51,908 nucleotides of DNA from Lachnospiraceae bacterium (GCA_017480195.1 JAFVBE010000012.1:1-51908); one strand, 5' to 3'; shown: positions 8,244 through 16,162, numbered from the stretch's first letter. A program made the numbers and translations. Notes: generated by a model from the letters alone, not told the origin.

Positions 8244-8404
8244 TACATAAATAATATATTTATTATAAATCCTCACCTCAACCGCATTGTAACAGTTCAT
8301 TCCTGTTTGAGCACTAATCACTACATAAAACTTAATATTGAGGTTATCAGTCCGATAGAATTAATAACAAAATAATAATGTGTGAGCAATAAATGGGGAA
8401 TCTT

Positions 8405-9007
8405 ATGAACATAAGTGGAAATACATACTACATCAATCCAAACAATTGGACACTTACAACGAATCTTAAGGATACGGAAATCTATGACAATTCAACCTTC
8501 AGAGCTATGTCAATGCAATTAAGACCTGTCGATGATATGGAAAAGGTCTTGTCAACTCCAATAAAGCTGGCAAGCAAAACCTATCTTGACAAAGCAGGTA
8601 ATTCAGTAAGTTTATCTGACAATGCAAAAATAAGAGTTAATGACGGTTTTATATTGACCGTCACCCAAAATGGTGTAACCGTATCAGGAGGCAATCCCAA
8701 CAATGACAGTGCTATGCAGGAGGCACAGGATATGGCAGGAGCCTTATCCAAATTACTCCGCAACGCCGGCGGAACCTTGAAGAATTTAACTGCCTCACCA
8801 TCTTCTTATAATAAGTGGTCTGAAAATATATCAAATGTTATGAGGTATATAGGCATTGATACATCTAAGGATTTTTATGTAAATGGTATGAGATACACAA
8901 AGGATACAAACGGAAATTATATATCCGATGAAACACAACGTTTTAAAGATGCCTATGAAAAGCTTAACACATCAATAAAAGCTTATATGTCTTCACCTGT
9001 TGAATGA
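8405..9007 (+). CDS. Unknown protein, shorter member of a tandem paralogous pair
   Basis: The 200-residue product aligns along its length with the N-terminal half of the next gene. Shared blocks include DDMEKV...TPIKLA.KT.LDK, G.LTVT..GV.V.GGN, EAQDMA..L..LLRNA, and TSKDF..NGMRY.KD. No signal peptide, membrane helix or known domain is evident, and the family is not one I can name. Start ATG 8405 is preferred: its N-terminus MNISGNTYYINPN lines up with that of the paralogue and GGGGA lies 6 nt upstream. An in-frame ATG at 8393 has a weaker signal. Both genes are probably co-transcribed. Confidence 0.7.
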   Translation: MNISGNTYYINPNNWTLTTNLKDTEIYDNSTFRAMSMQLRPVDDMEKVLSTPIKLASKTYLDKAGNSVSLSDNAKIRVNDGFILTVTQNGVTVSGGNPNNDSAMQEAQDMAGALSKLLRNAGGTLKNLTASPSSYNKWSENISNVMRYIGIDTSKDFYVNGMRYTKDTNGNYISDETQRFKDAYEKLNTSIKAYMSSPVE

Positions 9008-9079
9008 AAAGAAATTTTACCCGACATTATAAGCTAAAATAGATACGGACTGATAAAATCAAGCAAAGGAGAGGAAAAT

Positions 9080-10021
9080 ATGGAAATTAATAGCGATTAC
9101 AATTATTTATATTATAATCCCACTACACATAAGCATGTTAGCATCGAGGAGAACCCTGATGTAATTAATGATAAAGATTTTTATATGCTTATGCCTATGG
9201 AATTTATACGTTCTGATGATATGGAAAAAGTAAATAATACACCTATTAAATTAGCAGGTAAAACTTCTTTAGATAAAAGCAATAACGCTTTGAATCTTGC
9301 ATCAGGTGCGACAGTAACAGTACGCGGTGGATTTAAGCTTACTGTAACAGAAAGAGGCGTTATGGTAAAGGGCGGAAATTTTGATGATGTTGAAGCAAGC
9401 TATGAGGCACAGGATATGGCGGATTCTTTGACAGCACTATTAAGAAATGCCTGTGGTATTCAGAGGTCTGTAGCAGATGGAAAAAACTTATATCAAAAAT
9501 GGACTGAGGATATATCAAAAGCTCTTTCATACTTTGGGATTAATACTTCGAAGGATTTTACAATCAATGGCATGAGATATTCAAAGGACTCCGACGGTAT
9601 ATTTCAATCAGAAGAAAAGACTATGGCGCATAAGGCATATGAACAGATGGAAAAAGCTTATTGGGAGTATAGAAATTCCGACAATAAAATAAGTCCAAAG
9701 AATTTTGTACGTGATTACTACCTGAAGACAACGCCTGATATTGTAAAAAATGCGTGGATAGAAACAGAGGAGGAAACCGGTATCAAACCACTTTACAATA
9801 ATACATGGACAGGTACATTCCAACGTATGGCAGTAGAACAGGAAATGTCATCAAAGGGAAACTACAACATACTTGGCGATACCATAGAAAGCTCTGTCTC
9901 TGCGATAAAATCCATCCTCGAAATGATAAACCTCAATCTCGACAGAGCAAATGCGGCTGATGTCTTCTTACAGAATGAAAAGGAATTTTACTCGACACTC
10001 TTAGCGAAGATAGATAAATAA
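9080..10021 (+). CDS. Unknown protein, longer member of a tandem paralogous pair
   Basis: The 313-residue product repeats the domain of the preceding gene in residues 30-185. It adds a roughly 125-residue C-terminal part, partly helical, ending DRANAADVFLQNEKEFYSTLLAKIDK. No signal sequence, membrane segment or catalytic motif was recognised. The ribosome site AAGGAGAGG about 6 nt from ATG 9080 is strong. The two genes look like a duplication followed by domain loss or gain. The gene is convergent with the MATE exporter, 8 bp away. Function is unknown. Confidence 0.75.
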   Translation: MEINSDYNYLYYNPTTHKHVSIEENPDVINDKDFYMLMPMEFIRSDDMEKVNNTPIKLAGKTSLDKSNNALNLASGATVTVRGGFKLTVTERGVMVKGGNFDDVEASYEAQDMADSLTALLRNACGIQRSVADGKNLYQKWTEDISKALSYFGINTSKDFTINGMRYSKDSDGIFQSEEKTMAHKAYEQMEKAYWEYRNSDNKISPKNFVRDYYLKTTPDIVKNAWIETEEETGIKPLYNNTWTGTFQRMAVEQEMSSKGNYNILGDTIESSVSAIKSILEMINLNLDRANAADVFLQNEKEFYSTLLAKIDK

Positions 10022-10029
10022 TCAGAGTA

Positions 10030-11406
10030 TTATATCGGCAGCTCTCTATTAACCTTTCTAAAGCATATAAGAGTGATTGCAAGTGACACCACCTCTGCCA
10101 CAAGGAAGCTCCACCAAACATTATTTACATTTCCCGTAAGTGACAAAAGCCATGCTACAGGAATTAAAACCAAAAGCTGTCTGCATATAGATACAATCAA
10201 CGAATATATACTCTGTGAAAATGCTTGGAATACCGAGCCAAGTACTATACTGCACGCTGCAATAGGGAAATGTATTGCAATAATTCTAAGTGCAGGTATT
10301 CCGATGTTAAGCATATTATCCGATGCATCGAATACTTTAAGCAGAAGTCCCGGTATAAGTTCAAATACGATTGTGCCGACAATCATTATACATATAACAA
10401 GCTTTAATGCAAACCTAAGGGACTCGTGAATTCTATCCTTTTTCCCTGCTCCAAGATTGTATGCAAGTATAGGTATTATTCCGTTATTCACTCCAAAAAC
10501 CGGCATAAAGAAGAAACTTTGAAGCTTAAAGTATGAGCCGAACACAGCAGTTGCGGTATCGGAGAACTTACCTAATATCTTATTCATGCTGTAGGTCATT
10601 ACCGAACCTATGGATATCATCAGAATTGACGGTACACCGACAGCATAAATTGTTTTAACAACTTCAGCCTTCGGCTTAAGGATTTTCTTAAAAGAAAGTC
10701 TGATATCCTTATTGAATTTTATGTTCATATATATGCCAAGACAAGATGCAGTTATCTGACCGAATACGGTCGCAACCGCTGCACCTGCTATACCCATTTT
10801 AGGGAAGCCAAGATAACCGAATATAAGAATCGGGTCAAATATCATATTAATAACCGCACCGGTAATCTGTGATATCATACTGTGAAAGGTTCTTCCTGTT
10901 GACTGGAGCAGTCTTTCAAAAGTCATCTGCATAAATACGCCAAGTGATACACAGCAGCAGATAACGGTATAGGTTGTACCATATTCCTGAATTGTAACAT
11001 TATCTGTCTGTGAGGTTATGAACGGTTTTGCAACTGTAAGCCCAACTATAAAAAATACTATATAACTGAAAAATTCAAGCAGTATACCCGTATTGGCAGC
11101 CTCATCAGCCTTATCAAAATTCTTCTCACCAAGTGACCTTGATAAAAGTGCATTTATACCGACTGCCGTTCCCGAAGCAACTGCAAACATAAGTGTCTGC
11201 ATAGGGAATGCAAGTGTAACCGCCGTAAGCGCTTCCTCGGATATTCTTGACACAAATATACTGTCTACAATATTATAGAGTGCCTGCACCAGCATTGAAA
11301 TCATCATCGGTAAAGACATAGAGACAATCAGCTTTTTGACAGGCATTGTTCCCATCTTATTTTCCTGTGGTTTTTCATTTTGTAATTCTAATTCATTATC
11401 CATCAT
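10030..11406 (-). CDS. MATE-family multidrug/Na+ antiporter
   Basis: The 458-residue protein has about twelve hydrophobic segments and the MATE features near the N-terminus, including PMMISMLVQALYNIVDSIFV and a matching second half. MATE transporters export cationic drugs or metabolites in exchange for Na+ or H+ at the cytoplasmic membrane. Length is normal for the family. The short hydrophilic N-terminus (MMDNELELQNEKPQENK) is cytoplasmic. It appears to be a single-gene unit; the substrate cannot be inferred from neighbours. Confidence 0.93.
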   Translation of the reverse strand: MMDNELELQNEKPQENKMGTMPVKKLIVSMSLPMMISMLVQALYNIVDSIFVSRISEEALTAVTLAFPMQTLMFAVASGTAVGINALLSRSLGEKNFDKADEAANTGILLEFFSYIVFFIVGLTVAKPFITSQTDNVTIQEYGTTYTVICCCVSLGVFMQMTFERLLQSTGRTFHSMISQITGAVINMIFDPILIFGYLGFPKMGIAGAAVATVFGQITASCLGIYMNIKFNKDIRLSFKKILKPKAEVVKTIYAVGVPSILMISIGSVMTYSMNKILGKFSDTATAVFGSYFKLQSFFFMPVFGVNNGIIPILAYNLGAGKKDRIHESLRFALKLVICIMIVGTIVFELIPGLLLKVFDASDNMLNIGIPALRIIAIHFPIAACSIVLGSVFQAFSQSIYSLIVSICRQLLVLIPVAWLLSLTGNVNNVWWSFLVAEVVSLAITLICFRKVNRELPI

Positions 11407-11477
11407 TAAAACTCTTTCCGTAAATAATATTTCCCCGTACTGTGTAGTTAATTATTAAAGCTTTTCTCTAAACCCAA

Positions 11478-12080
11478 TTAATCCTCATCATCTATCTCAA
11501 TGGCTTCACCATCAATTATGTCGCCACCTTTATATATTTTATTTTTCTTGGTTCTGTTAAACTGCATCCAGATACCTACAACACCGTTATATATTAGAAC
11601 TATTCCAATCAGCCTTACGATAGTATTCATAGTTCCGAAAGGATCAGCAGCAATGAGCACGCCAACACCTACAGTTATCACCGAAAATATAAGCGATGCC
11701 TGCCAGCCTGTCGCATAGTATTTCTTAAAGGTAAGTGCCTGTGCTATACCGAAAGCACCGTAAATCGCTATACCAACACCTGTAAGAATCGGAAAAATCG
11801 AAATAACAAGTCCTCGATTGGTAAGCACTATAATTCCTGCGATAATTCCAATAAATGCACCTACAAGCTGAAACATAACATATGCGTTCTTATCCTTCTG
11901 TGTAAGTGATGATATAAGCGCCACAGCTCCGGTTACAATAATTACTATACCAAGCACCTTAACCATAGTATCAAGTGTCTGTCCCGGATAGAGTAAAAGC
12001 ACAAGCCCAAGTGCCACAACAATTATCAGCTTAATAATATTAGAAAACTTAGATTTTAATTCTTCGTTATTTTTACTCAT
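11478..12080 (-). CDS. HdeD/DUF308-like membrane protein
   Basis: The 200-residue protein has six hydrophobic segments arranged as three similar pairs, as in the HdeD (DUF308) family, and ends in an acidic tail (GEAIEIDDED). HdeD proteins are membrane proteins linked to acid stress in enterobacteria; in Firmicutes the role is unknown. The start is ATG 12080 with GGAGGAAG about 6 nt upstream; an in-frame ATG at 12119 would add 13 residues overlapping that ribosome site. It stands alone between MATE and the divergent PHP gene. Confidence 0.82.
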   Translation of the reverse strand: MSKNNEELKSKFSNIIKLIIVVALGLVLLLYPGQTLDTMVKVLGIVIIVTGAVALISSLTQKDKNAYVMFQLVGAFIGIIAGIIVLTNRGLVISIFPILTGVGIAIYGAFGIAQALTFKKYYATGWQASLIFSVITVGVGVLIAADPFGTMNTIVRLIGIVLIYNGVVGIWMQFNRTKKNKIYKGGDIIDGEAIEIDDED

Positions 12081-12286
12081 CGCATCTTCCTCCTGTAGTT
12101 CTGTAAGGTTAATGTTCATTCACATATAAGCTACATTATAATAATCTACAAAAATAATATCAAGTATTTTTATAAAATAGCATAAAAATCATTTAATGAT
12201 TTAATTTTGCTATAGAGTTATTTATTTTCTTATGCTAAAATAATACCGCACAAAAATATTGCAAAAAAATAACAATAAGAAAGGAC

Positions 12287-12372
12287 ATATAATGAAATTA
12301 TTTCTGTCATTCATTATATACGGTAATATAAATGGAACTCATAGATTTACATGTACACTCAACTGCATCTGA
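12287..12372 (+). promoter_or_regulatory. Leader of PHP gene: short upstream frame and hairpin
   Basis: AGAAAGGA is followed by ATG 12292, which opens a 26-codon frame ending at 12372, 41 bases inside the PHP gene and in another frame. A 9-bp inverted repeat, ATATAATGA (12287-12295) with TCATTATAT (12311-12319), covers this ATG. It could couple or restrain PHP translation; this is an inference. Confidence 0.35.
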
Positions 12373-13171
12373 CGGCTCGCTTACACCAAGTGAGGTAGCA
12401 GACGAAGCTATCCGTATGGGACTTAAGGCTATCGCACTTACCGACCATGATACCATAGACGGTATACCTGAGATTTTAGCTTATACTAAAGATAAGGGTT
12501 TAGAGGTTGTACCGGGTGTGGAGCTTTCCTGTTATTACAACAAGCGCGAGGTACACATACTTGGATATTTTATGGATTATGAAAATGAAGAATTAAAAAA
12601 AGAACTGCAATATCTAAAGGAGCAAAGAGATAACCGCAATATAAAAATGGTTGAGCTTATGCAAAAAGACGGTCTTAATGTAACTATGGAGAAGCTGCTA
12701 CACGGTAATCCTGACAGTGTTATAACAAGAGCACATTTTGCAAGGGTTTTAGTTGAAGAAGGAATATGTAAAGATAAAGAAGTCGCTTTCAGAAAATATA
12801 TCGGTGTCGGCTGCAAATACTATCTTCCCAAGCCACAGGTGCCTTGTGAGAAGGCTATGGACATACTTAACAAATATGCTAAGTGTTCTTTTTTGGCGCA
12901 CCCATTACTATACCATTTCGGATACGCTCAAATTGAAGAATTACTGGTATATCTAAAGTCACTTGGGCTTAAGGGAGTGGAAGCCTACCACTCTTCCAAC
13001 AACGCATACGAAAGCGACAAACTCCGCTCTATCGCACTCCACCATGACCTGCTTATATCCGGCGGCTCGGATTTTCATGGTGTAGTAAAGCCTAATATTC
13101 AGATGGGCAAGGGGCGTGGCGGTATGAAGATTCCTATGAGACTGCTGGACGAGATAAAGAAATCTATATAA
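12332..13171 (+). CDS. PHP-domain phosphoesterase (YciV/RNase AM-like)
   Basis: The 279-residue protein shows the PHP metal-ligand motifs in order: DLHVHSTASDGS (His-x-His), TDHD, GVELS, HILGYF, FLAHPLLY and a final GGSDFHG. Members of this subgroup hydrolyse 3',5'-nucleoside bisphosphates or trim 5' ends of RNA using three divalent metals; the exact substrate is inferred. The start ATG 12332 has only a weak ribosome site. A short frame with a strong site (ATG 12292) overlaps it out of frame, so translation may be coupled. Single-gene unit. Confidence 0.88.
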   Translation: MELIDLHVHSTASDGSLTPSEVADEAIRMGLKAIALTDHDTIDGIPEILAYTKDKGLEVVPGVELSCYYNKREVHILGYFMDYENEELKKELQYLKEQRDNRNIKMVELMQKDGLNVTMEKLLHGNPDSVITRAHFARVLVEEGICKDKEVAFRKYIGVGCKYYLPKPQVPCEKAMDILNKYAKCSFLAHPLLYHFGYAQIEELLVYLKSLGLKGVEAYHSSNNAYESDKLRSIALHHDLLISGGSDFHGVVKPNIQMGKGRGGMKIPMRLLDEIKKSI

Positions 13172-13283
13172 TATTTACAAATGTTAACATTTAAATACAC
13201 TTAAAAAATATTTTATTATTTCCGATATTATATATAGAGATAGTTTATCTCTTTTTATCTATAACCAAAAGGAAGTGACTAAC

Positions 13284-13964
13284 ATGAAATATTTATCAAC
13301 CAAAAACGAAAAAGGCTTCACACTTGTAGAACTGATAGTAGTTATAGTTATTCTTGCCATTTTGGCAGCTATACTCGTTCCGGCACTTTTGGGATACATA
13401 GACAAAGCCAAAAAGTCAGAGGATTTGGAAAAAGCTAAGCTCTGTATGACATCTATGCAAAGTGTTTTAGTAGAACTATATGCCAAGGACCAGCCTGCGT
13501 GTATTGAGCACAACGGACAGCTTTCAAAGCCAAATGAAAACGGTACTCAATTTACATGGTATAATCCATGGCGTTTCGGAGACTTTGCCAATATGGCTGA
13601 GCTTGATTATAATAAATCAACCAATAAATATAATAATCAACCGGCGAACCTTGTTCTACTTGTGGGACATTACGGGGTTTACGGTTCTCAGAAAAGAAAT
13701 GTCGGAATAACAGTAACAGAAGCAGATAAGAAAAAAGCTTTTACCTGCTATGGTGTTATATATCAAAGAACTGAAGATTCAGAGCCATTATTTTTCGATG
13801 GTACAAATTGGAATTACGGAAAGGTCGAGCTTAAAGAAAAAAATTATACTCCGTATTTAACCATAAATGGAGAGGATATATTTGTTCAATGCTACTTTAT
13901 ATGTGACTCAAAGAGTTCAAATGTATCAGCAGCACTTACCTATCTGAAAAATTGGTCAAAATAA
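13284..13964 (+). CDS. Type IV pilin-like prepilin
   Basis: The 226-residue protein starts with a short basic leader and then GFTLVELIVVIVILAILAAI, the class III signal with the prepilin peptidase site between Gly and Phe and Glu at position 5 of the mature protein. The rest is a hydrophilic domain. It would be an inner-membrane pseudopilin or pilin subunit. No assembly ATPase, prepilin peptidase or other pilus gene is in the window, so its machinery must be elsewhere. ATG 13284 has AGGAAG about 8 nt upstream; a GTG at 13275 is possible but overlaps that site. Confidence 0.88.
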   Translation: MKYLSTKNEKGFTLVELIVVIVILAILAAILVPALLGYIDKAKKSEDLEKAKLCMTSMQSVLVELYAKDQPACIEHNGQLSKPNENGTQFTWYNPWRFGDFANMAELDYNKSTNKYNNQPANLVLLVGHYGVYGSQKRNVGITVTEADKKKAFTCYGVIYQRTEDSEPLFFDGTNWNYGKVELKEKNYTPYLTINGEDIFVQCYFICDSKSSNVSAALTYLKNWSK

Positions 13965-13984
13965 AACATGCATACAATAAAAAC

Positions 13985-14030
13985 AGGGGCTGTCACAATG
14001 ACGAATCAATCGTCTAATGTGATAGCCCCT
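13985..14030. terminator. Bidirectional terminator after pilin gene
   Basis: AGGGGCTGTCACA pairs with TGTGATAGCCCCT around a 20-base loop. Read on the minus strand the stem is followed by GTTTTTATTG. Before the element inserted, this would also have terminated the GGGtGRT gene. Confidence 0.75.
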
Positions 14031-14090
14031 ATTATTAGTTATATGTAATTTTCTCACAAAATTTCATCAAAATTTATGCTATCTAAAGAC

Positions 14091-14149
14091 ATCATAAACC
14101 CTTATAAATACTATATTTCTTAAAACTTACCAGCCTTAGCAGCCTCTTC
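14091..14149. repeat. Left attachment site (attL)
   Basis: It matches 17452-17510 with a few substitutions, including a 26-bp identical block at 14124-14149. Read on the minus strand it still encodes the C-terminus EEAAKAGKF and stop of the GGGtGRT protein, detached from the gene. Confidence 0.8.
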
Positions 14150-14184
14150 GATAAGCGCCTCCTTCCCTTTGCTTAAAGGTTTTA

Positions 14185-14212
14185 TTTGTTAATGCTGTCA
14201 AGCATTAACAAA
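14185..14212 (-). terminator. Perfect 12-bp hairpin after the Cro-like gene
   Basis: TTTGTTAATGCT pairs perfectly with AGCATTAACAAA around a GTCA loop, directly after the stop at 14213. It lacks a good T tract, so termination is plausible but unproven. Confidence 0.45.
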
Positions 14213-14458
14213 TTATGATATGGGTACTATATCATCGCATTTATGCGACTTCGTGATTAAAAAAATATCTGCTGCCTCATCAGGCTCGATCGAAAGTATT
14301 TCAACTAAATCATTAGCTTCCTTTATAGTTATAGGTTCTCCGTTGTTAGCCAATTTTCTATACAATGTTGAAGAACTTATACCTAATTTCTCAGCAACTT
14401 CAGCTATACTTTTCCCTGATTCTGCTATTTTTCCTTTCAGCTTACTTATATTCAACAC
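14213..14458 (-). CDS. XRE-family Cro-like regulator
   Basis: The 81-residue protein is mostly one helix-turn-helix: GKSIAEVAEKLGISSSTLYRKLANNG. It is divergent from the CI/LexA-like repressor across an operator array, the layout of a phage early switch. It probably binds the same sites and opposes the repressor. The start is GTG 14458 (GGAGG 4 nt away) or TTG 14455 (7 nt away); the spacing slightly favours TTG, which would make 80 residues. Nothing else follows it before the left attachment site. Confidence 0.8.
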   Translation of the reverse strand: MLNISKLKGKIAESGKSIAEVAEKLGISSSTLYRKLANNGEPITIKEANDLVEILSIEPDEAADIFLITKSHKCDDIVPIS

Positions 14459-14474
14459 TTATCCTCCTTTCCTT

Positions 14475-14592
14475 ATCGCATATATGCGATTTTATTGTAT
14501 TATAATCGCATATATGCGATATGTCAATATCAAAATTGCATTTTTGCAAAATATTTTTCATTTATGCGATTTTTTTATTGCAAATTTGCGAA
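14475..14592. promoter_or_regulatory. Five-site operator array between cro-like and CI-like genes
   Basis: Perfect palindromes ATCGCATATATGCGAT occur at 14475-14490 and 14505-14520. Weaker copies lie at 14536-14549 (TTGCATTTTTGCAA), 14555-14570 and 14578-14591 (TTGCAAATTTGCGA). The centres are about 30, 30, 20 and 22 bp apart, so sites fall on similar faces of the helix. Both divergent promoters must lie inside. Confidence 0.8.
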
Positions 14593-14629
14593 TTATATAT
14601 TAATATAGCTATTAAAGGCAGGTGATAAT

Positions 14630-15244
14630 ATGACTATAGGAAACAGAATTAAAAGTAGACGAATTGAACTCGGACTTTCAGTTGATGATTTAGCTAAAAG
14701 AATTAATAAAAACAGAGCAACAATATATAGATATGAAAAAGGTGATATTGAAAGTTTGCCAACCTCAATACTTGAGCCATTGGCAAAAGCACTTAATACC
14801 TCTCCTGAATATTTAATTGGTTGGGTTAAAACACCAATTAATAATAATGGCAGTAAGGTTGTTAATGTTCTCGGTCGTGTTTCAGCAGGTACTCCACTCG
14901 ATGCTATTGAGTATGTTATAGATACTGAGGAGATTACAGAGGAGCTTGCCAGTACCGGAAGCTTCTTCGGTTTGCAAATCAAAGGCGACAGTATGGAACC
15001 ACGCATATGTGATGGTGATGTCGTTATTGTTCGCCAGCAATCTGATGCTGAAAGCGGTGATATAGTAATCGCTATGGTTAATGGTGATGATGCTGTATGT
15101 AAGAGGCTCAAGAAATATGCTGGAGGTATAGCTCTTATATCTCTTAATACAAAATATGAACCTATGATGTTTAGTGAGGCAGAAATCGAAAGCAAACCTG
15201 TTAAGATATTAGGTAAAGTTGTGGAGCTAAGAGGTAAGTTTTAA
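14630..15244 (+). CDS. CI/LexA-like repressor with S24 peptidase domain
   Basis: The 204-residue protein has an N-terminal XRE helix-turn-helix (about residues 4-60, GLSVDDLAKRINKNRATIYRYE) and a C-terminal LexA-fold domain. GDSMEPRI carries the catalytic Ser, DAVCKRLKK the catalytic Lys, and VSAGTPL a likely Ala-Gly self-cleavage site near residue 88. Such repressors keep an element silent and are removed when RecA is activated by DNA damage. GGCAGGTGATAAT precedes the ATG. The upstream palindromes are its likely operators. Confidence 0.93.
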   Translation: MTIGNRIKSRRIELGLSVDDLAKRINKNRATIYRYEKGDIESLPTSILEPLAKALNTSPEYLIGWVKTPINNNGSKVVNVLGRVSAGTPLDAIEYVIDTEEITEELASTGSFFGLQIKGDSMEPRICDGDVVIVRQQSDAESGDIVIAMVNGDDAVCKRLKKYAGGIALISLNTKYEPMMFSEAEIESKPVKILGKVVELRGKF

Positions 15245-15344
15245 TAGTATATAATATTAAATTGTCTTGATATTTATAAAATTCTATATTAGTATAAAGT
15301 ATGCGCTCTATGAGTGTAAATTTATATTACTAAGGAGAATATAT

Positions 15345-15797
15345 ATGGGATTATTTGATATTTTATTTGATAAAACTGAGCCAGTTTATGAAAAAAAAGA
15401 AACATTTAAAGTGGTTGGAATCGACCACTATACTCAAGATATTGAAAGACTTAAGCGTATTAATCCTCTATACAGATGTGAGCCTTCTCTTATTCAAAAG
15501 ACAACATATGTTAATACAAAGATTTTTAAATATTATTTTACCAATTTTCCTGTCAAGCTGGTTGAGGAACCTAAAAATGAACATGATAAAAATGCAATTA
15601 AAGTTTTAATTTCTGGCCGCCATGTAGGATATATAGCTCGTGAGGATTGTTTGCACATAAAGAAGATAATGGCTGAATACCCTAAATATTTTGTTGATTC
15701 ATTTATAGGTGGTGGCGATTATAAAATTATTGAATCGAATGGAAGTGTATTTGATAATGACTATAAGATATCTATAAATATAACTATATATTATTAA
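15345..15797 (+). CDS. HIRAN-domain protein
   Basis: The 150-residue protein contains KLVEEPKNEHDKNAIKVLISGRHVGYIARE, here broken as the EPxNxHDxNAI block followed by the VGYIARE block. This is the HIRAN pattern, a domain known to bind 3' ends of single-stranded DNA at stalled forks in HLTF/Rad5 and found as a stand-alone protein in phages. No nuclease or helicase is attached. ATG 15345 has AAGGAG 7 nt upstream; the open frame extends to 15267 without a ribosome site. It follows the repressor and may be expressed in lysogeny, as cargo or in element DNA processing. Confidence 0.78.
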   Translation: MGLFDILFDKTEPVYEKKETFKVVGIDHYTQDIERLKRINPLYRCEPSLIQKTTYVNTKIFKYYFTNFPVKLVEEPKNEHDKNAIKVLISGRHVGYIAREDCLHIKKIMAEYPKYFVDSFIGGGDYKIIESNGSVFDNDYKISINITIYY

Positions 15798-15806
15798 AAC
15801 ATTGCT

Positions 15807-15835
15807 TTGATGCGTATTTATAATAATTTAATAGT
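15807..15835 (+). promoter_or_regulatory. Toxin promoter
   Basis: TTGATG (15807-15812) and AATAGT (15830-15835) are 17 bp apart. The following bases GTACTTAAC are the same as those after the antisense promoter, so the two promoters occupy matched places in an inverted repeat. Confidence 0.6.
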
Positions 15836-15899
15836 GTACTTAACCGGGCAGCCGAGGGGTGCAGCCATTCCGCTTTAGTCTTGGAGAGGAGTGGTGCTT

Positions 15900-15986
15900 A
15901 TGAGTTCATATGAGGAAATCATGGTGATTCTTACCATTGCATTACTTATTGTAGCTATTTTAAGTTTTACATCAAATAAGAAATAG
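15900..15986 (+). CDS. Putative holin-like toxin (Hol-Tox type), 28 residues
   Basis: The short protein reads MSSYEEIMVILTIALLIVAI then LSFTSNKK: an acidic start, one membrane helix (about residues 7-23) and a basic tail. This is the pattern of the Hol-Tox family of Firmicutes type I toxins. GAGAGGAG stands about 8 nt before the ATG. The toxin would insert in the cell's own membrane. The antisense RNA from the convergent promoter overlaps its 3' end and UTR and should be the antitoxin. It is carried by the integrative element, probably to stabilise it. Confidence 0.82.
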   Translation: MSSYEEIMVILTIALLIVAILSFTSNKK

Positions 15987-16073
15987 CACCTCAGCTCTGG
16001 TAAAGTCAGGTGCTATTCTTAGTAACTATTCTACAGAGCGGATAGGCTCCATCTATCGCTCGGCTGTCTTGTT
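15970..16073 (-). ncRNA. Antisense RNA antitoxin
   Basis: Transcription from the minus-strand promoter at 16080-16108 would start near 16073 and run into the hairpin AGCACCT/AGGTGCT (15984-16015), then TATTTCTTATTTG, giving about 100 nt. It covers the 3' end of the toxin mRNA. Because of the inverted repeat, its 5' end is also similar to the toxin mRNA's own 5' end. Ends are predicted, not measured. Confidence 0.65.
15984..16015. terminator. Shared hairpin of toxin mRNA and antisense RNA
   Basis: AGCACCT pairs with AGGTGCT. The T-rich tail (TATTTCTTATTT) lies on the minus strand, so it best serves the antisense RNA. The stem includes the toxin stop codon. Confidence 0.6.
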
Positions 16074-16079
16074 AAGTAC

Positions 16080-16108
16080 ATTATATGCTACAATCATATT
16101 TTTGTCAA
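16080..16108 (-). promoter_or_regulatory. Consensus antisense promoter
   Basis: Minus-strand TTGACA (16103-16108), 17 bp, then TATAAT (16080-16085): both boxes are full consensus. It points at the toxin gene and is clearly stronger than the toxin promoter, as expected for an antitoxin RNA. Confidence 0.8.
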
Positions 16109-16121
16109 ATCAAATGTAAAA

Positions 16122-16147
16122 CCGCCCTCTGCGCCAACAGAGGACGG
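16122..16147 (-). terminator. Hairpin upstream of antisense promoter
   Basis: CCG-CCCTCT pairs with AGAGG-CGG. Read on the minus strand a GTTTTA follows, so it may stop leftward transcription before the antisense promoter. Confidence 0.45.
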
Positions 16148-16162
16148 AATGCAACTATAAAT

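Larger units (their letters stand above)
15836..16079. repeat. Inverted repeat bracketing the toxin gene
   Basis: The left arm, from 15836 (GTACTTAACC, GCAGCCGAG, GCAGCCATTCCGCTTT), pairs imperfectly with the right arm ending at 16079 (AGAGCGGATAGGCTCC, CTCGGCTGTC, GTTAAGTAC). About 40 nt of each end can pair in the toxin transcript, which would lock the mRNA ends together, as in other type I toxin mRNAs. Confidence 0.7.

Noticed and set aside
14593-15195. 200-codon minus-strand frame
   Set aside because: Antisense to the CI/LexA-like repressor, which has clear HTH and Ser-Lys peptidase motifs.
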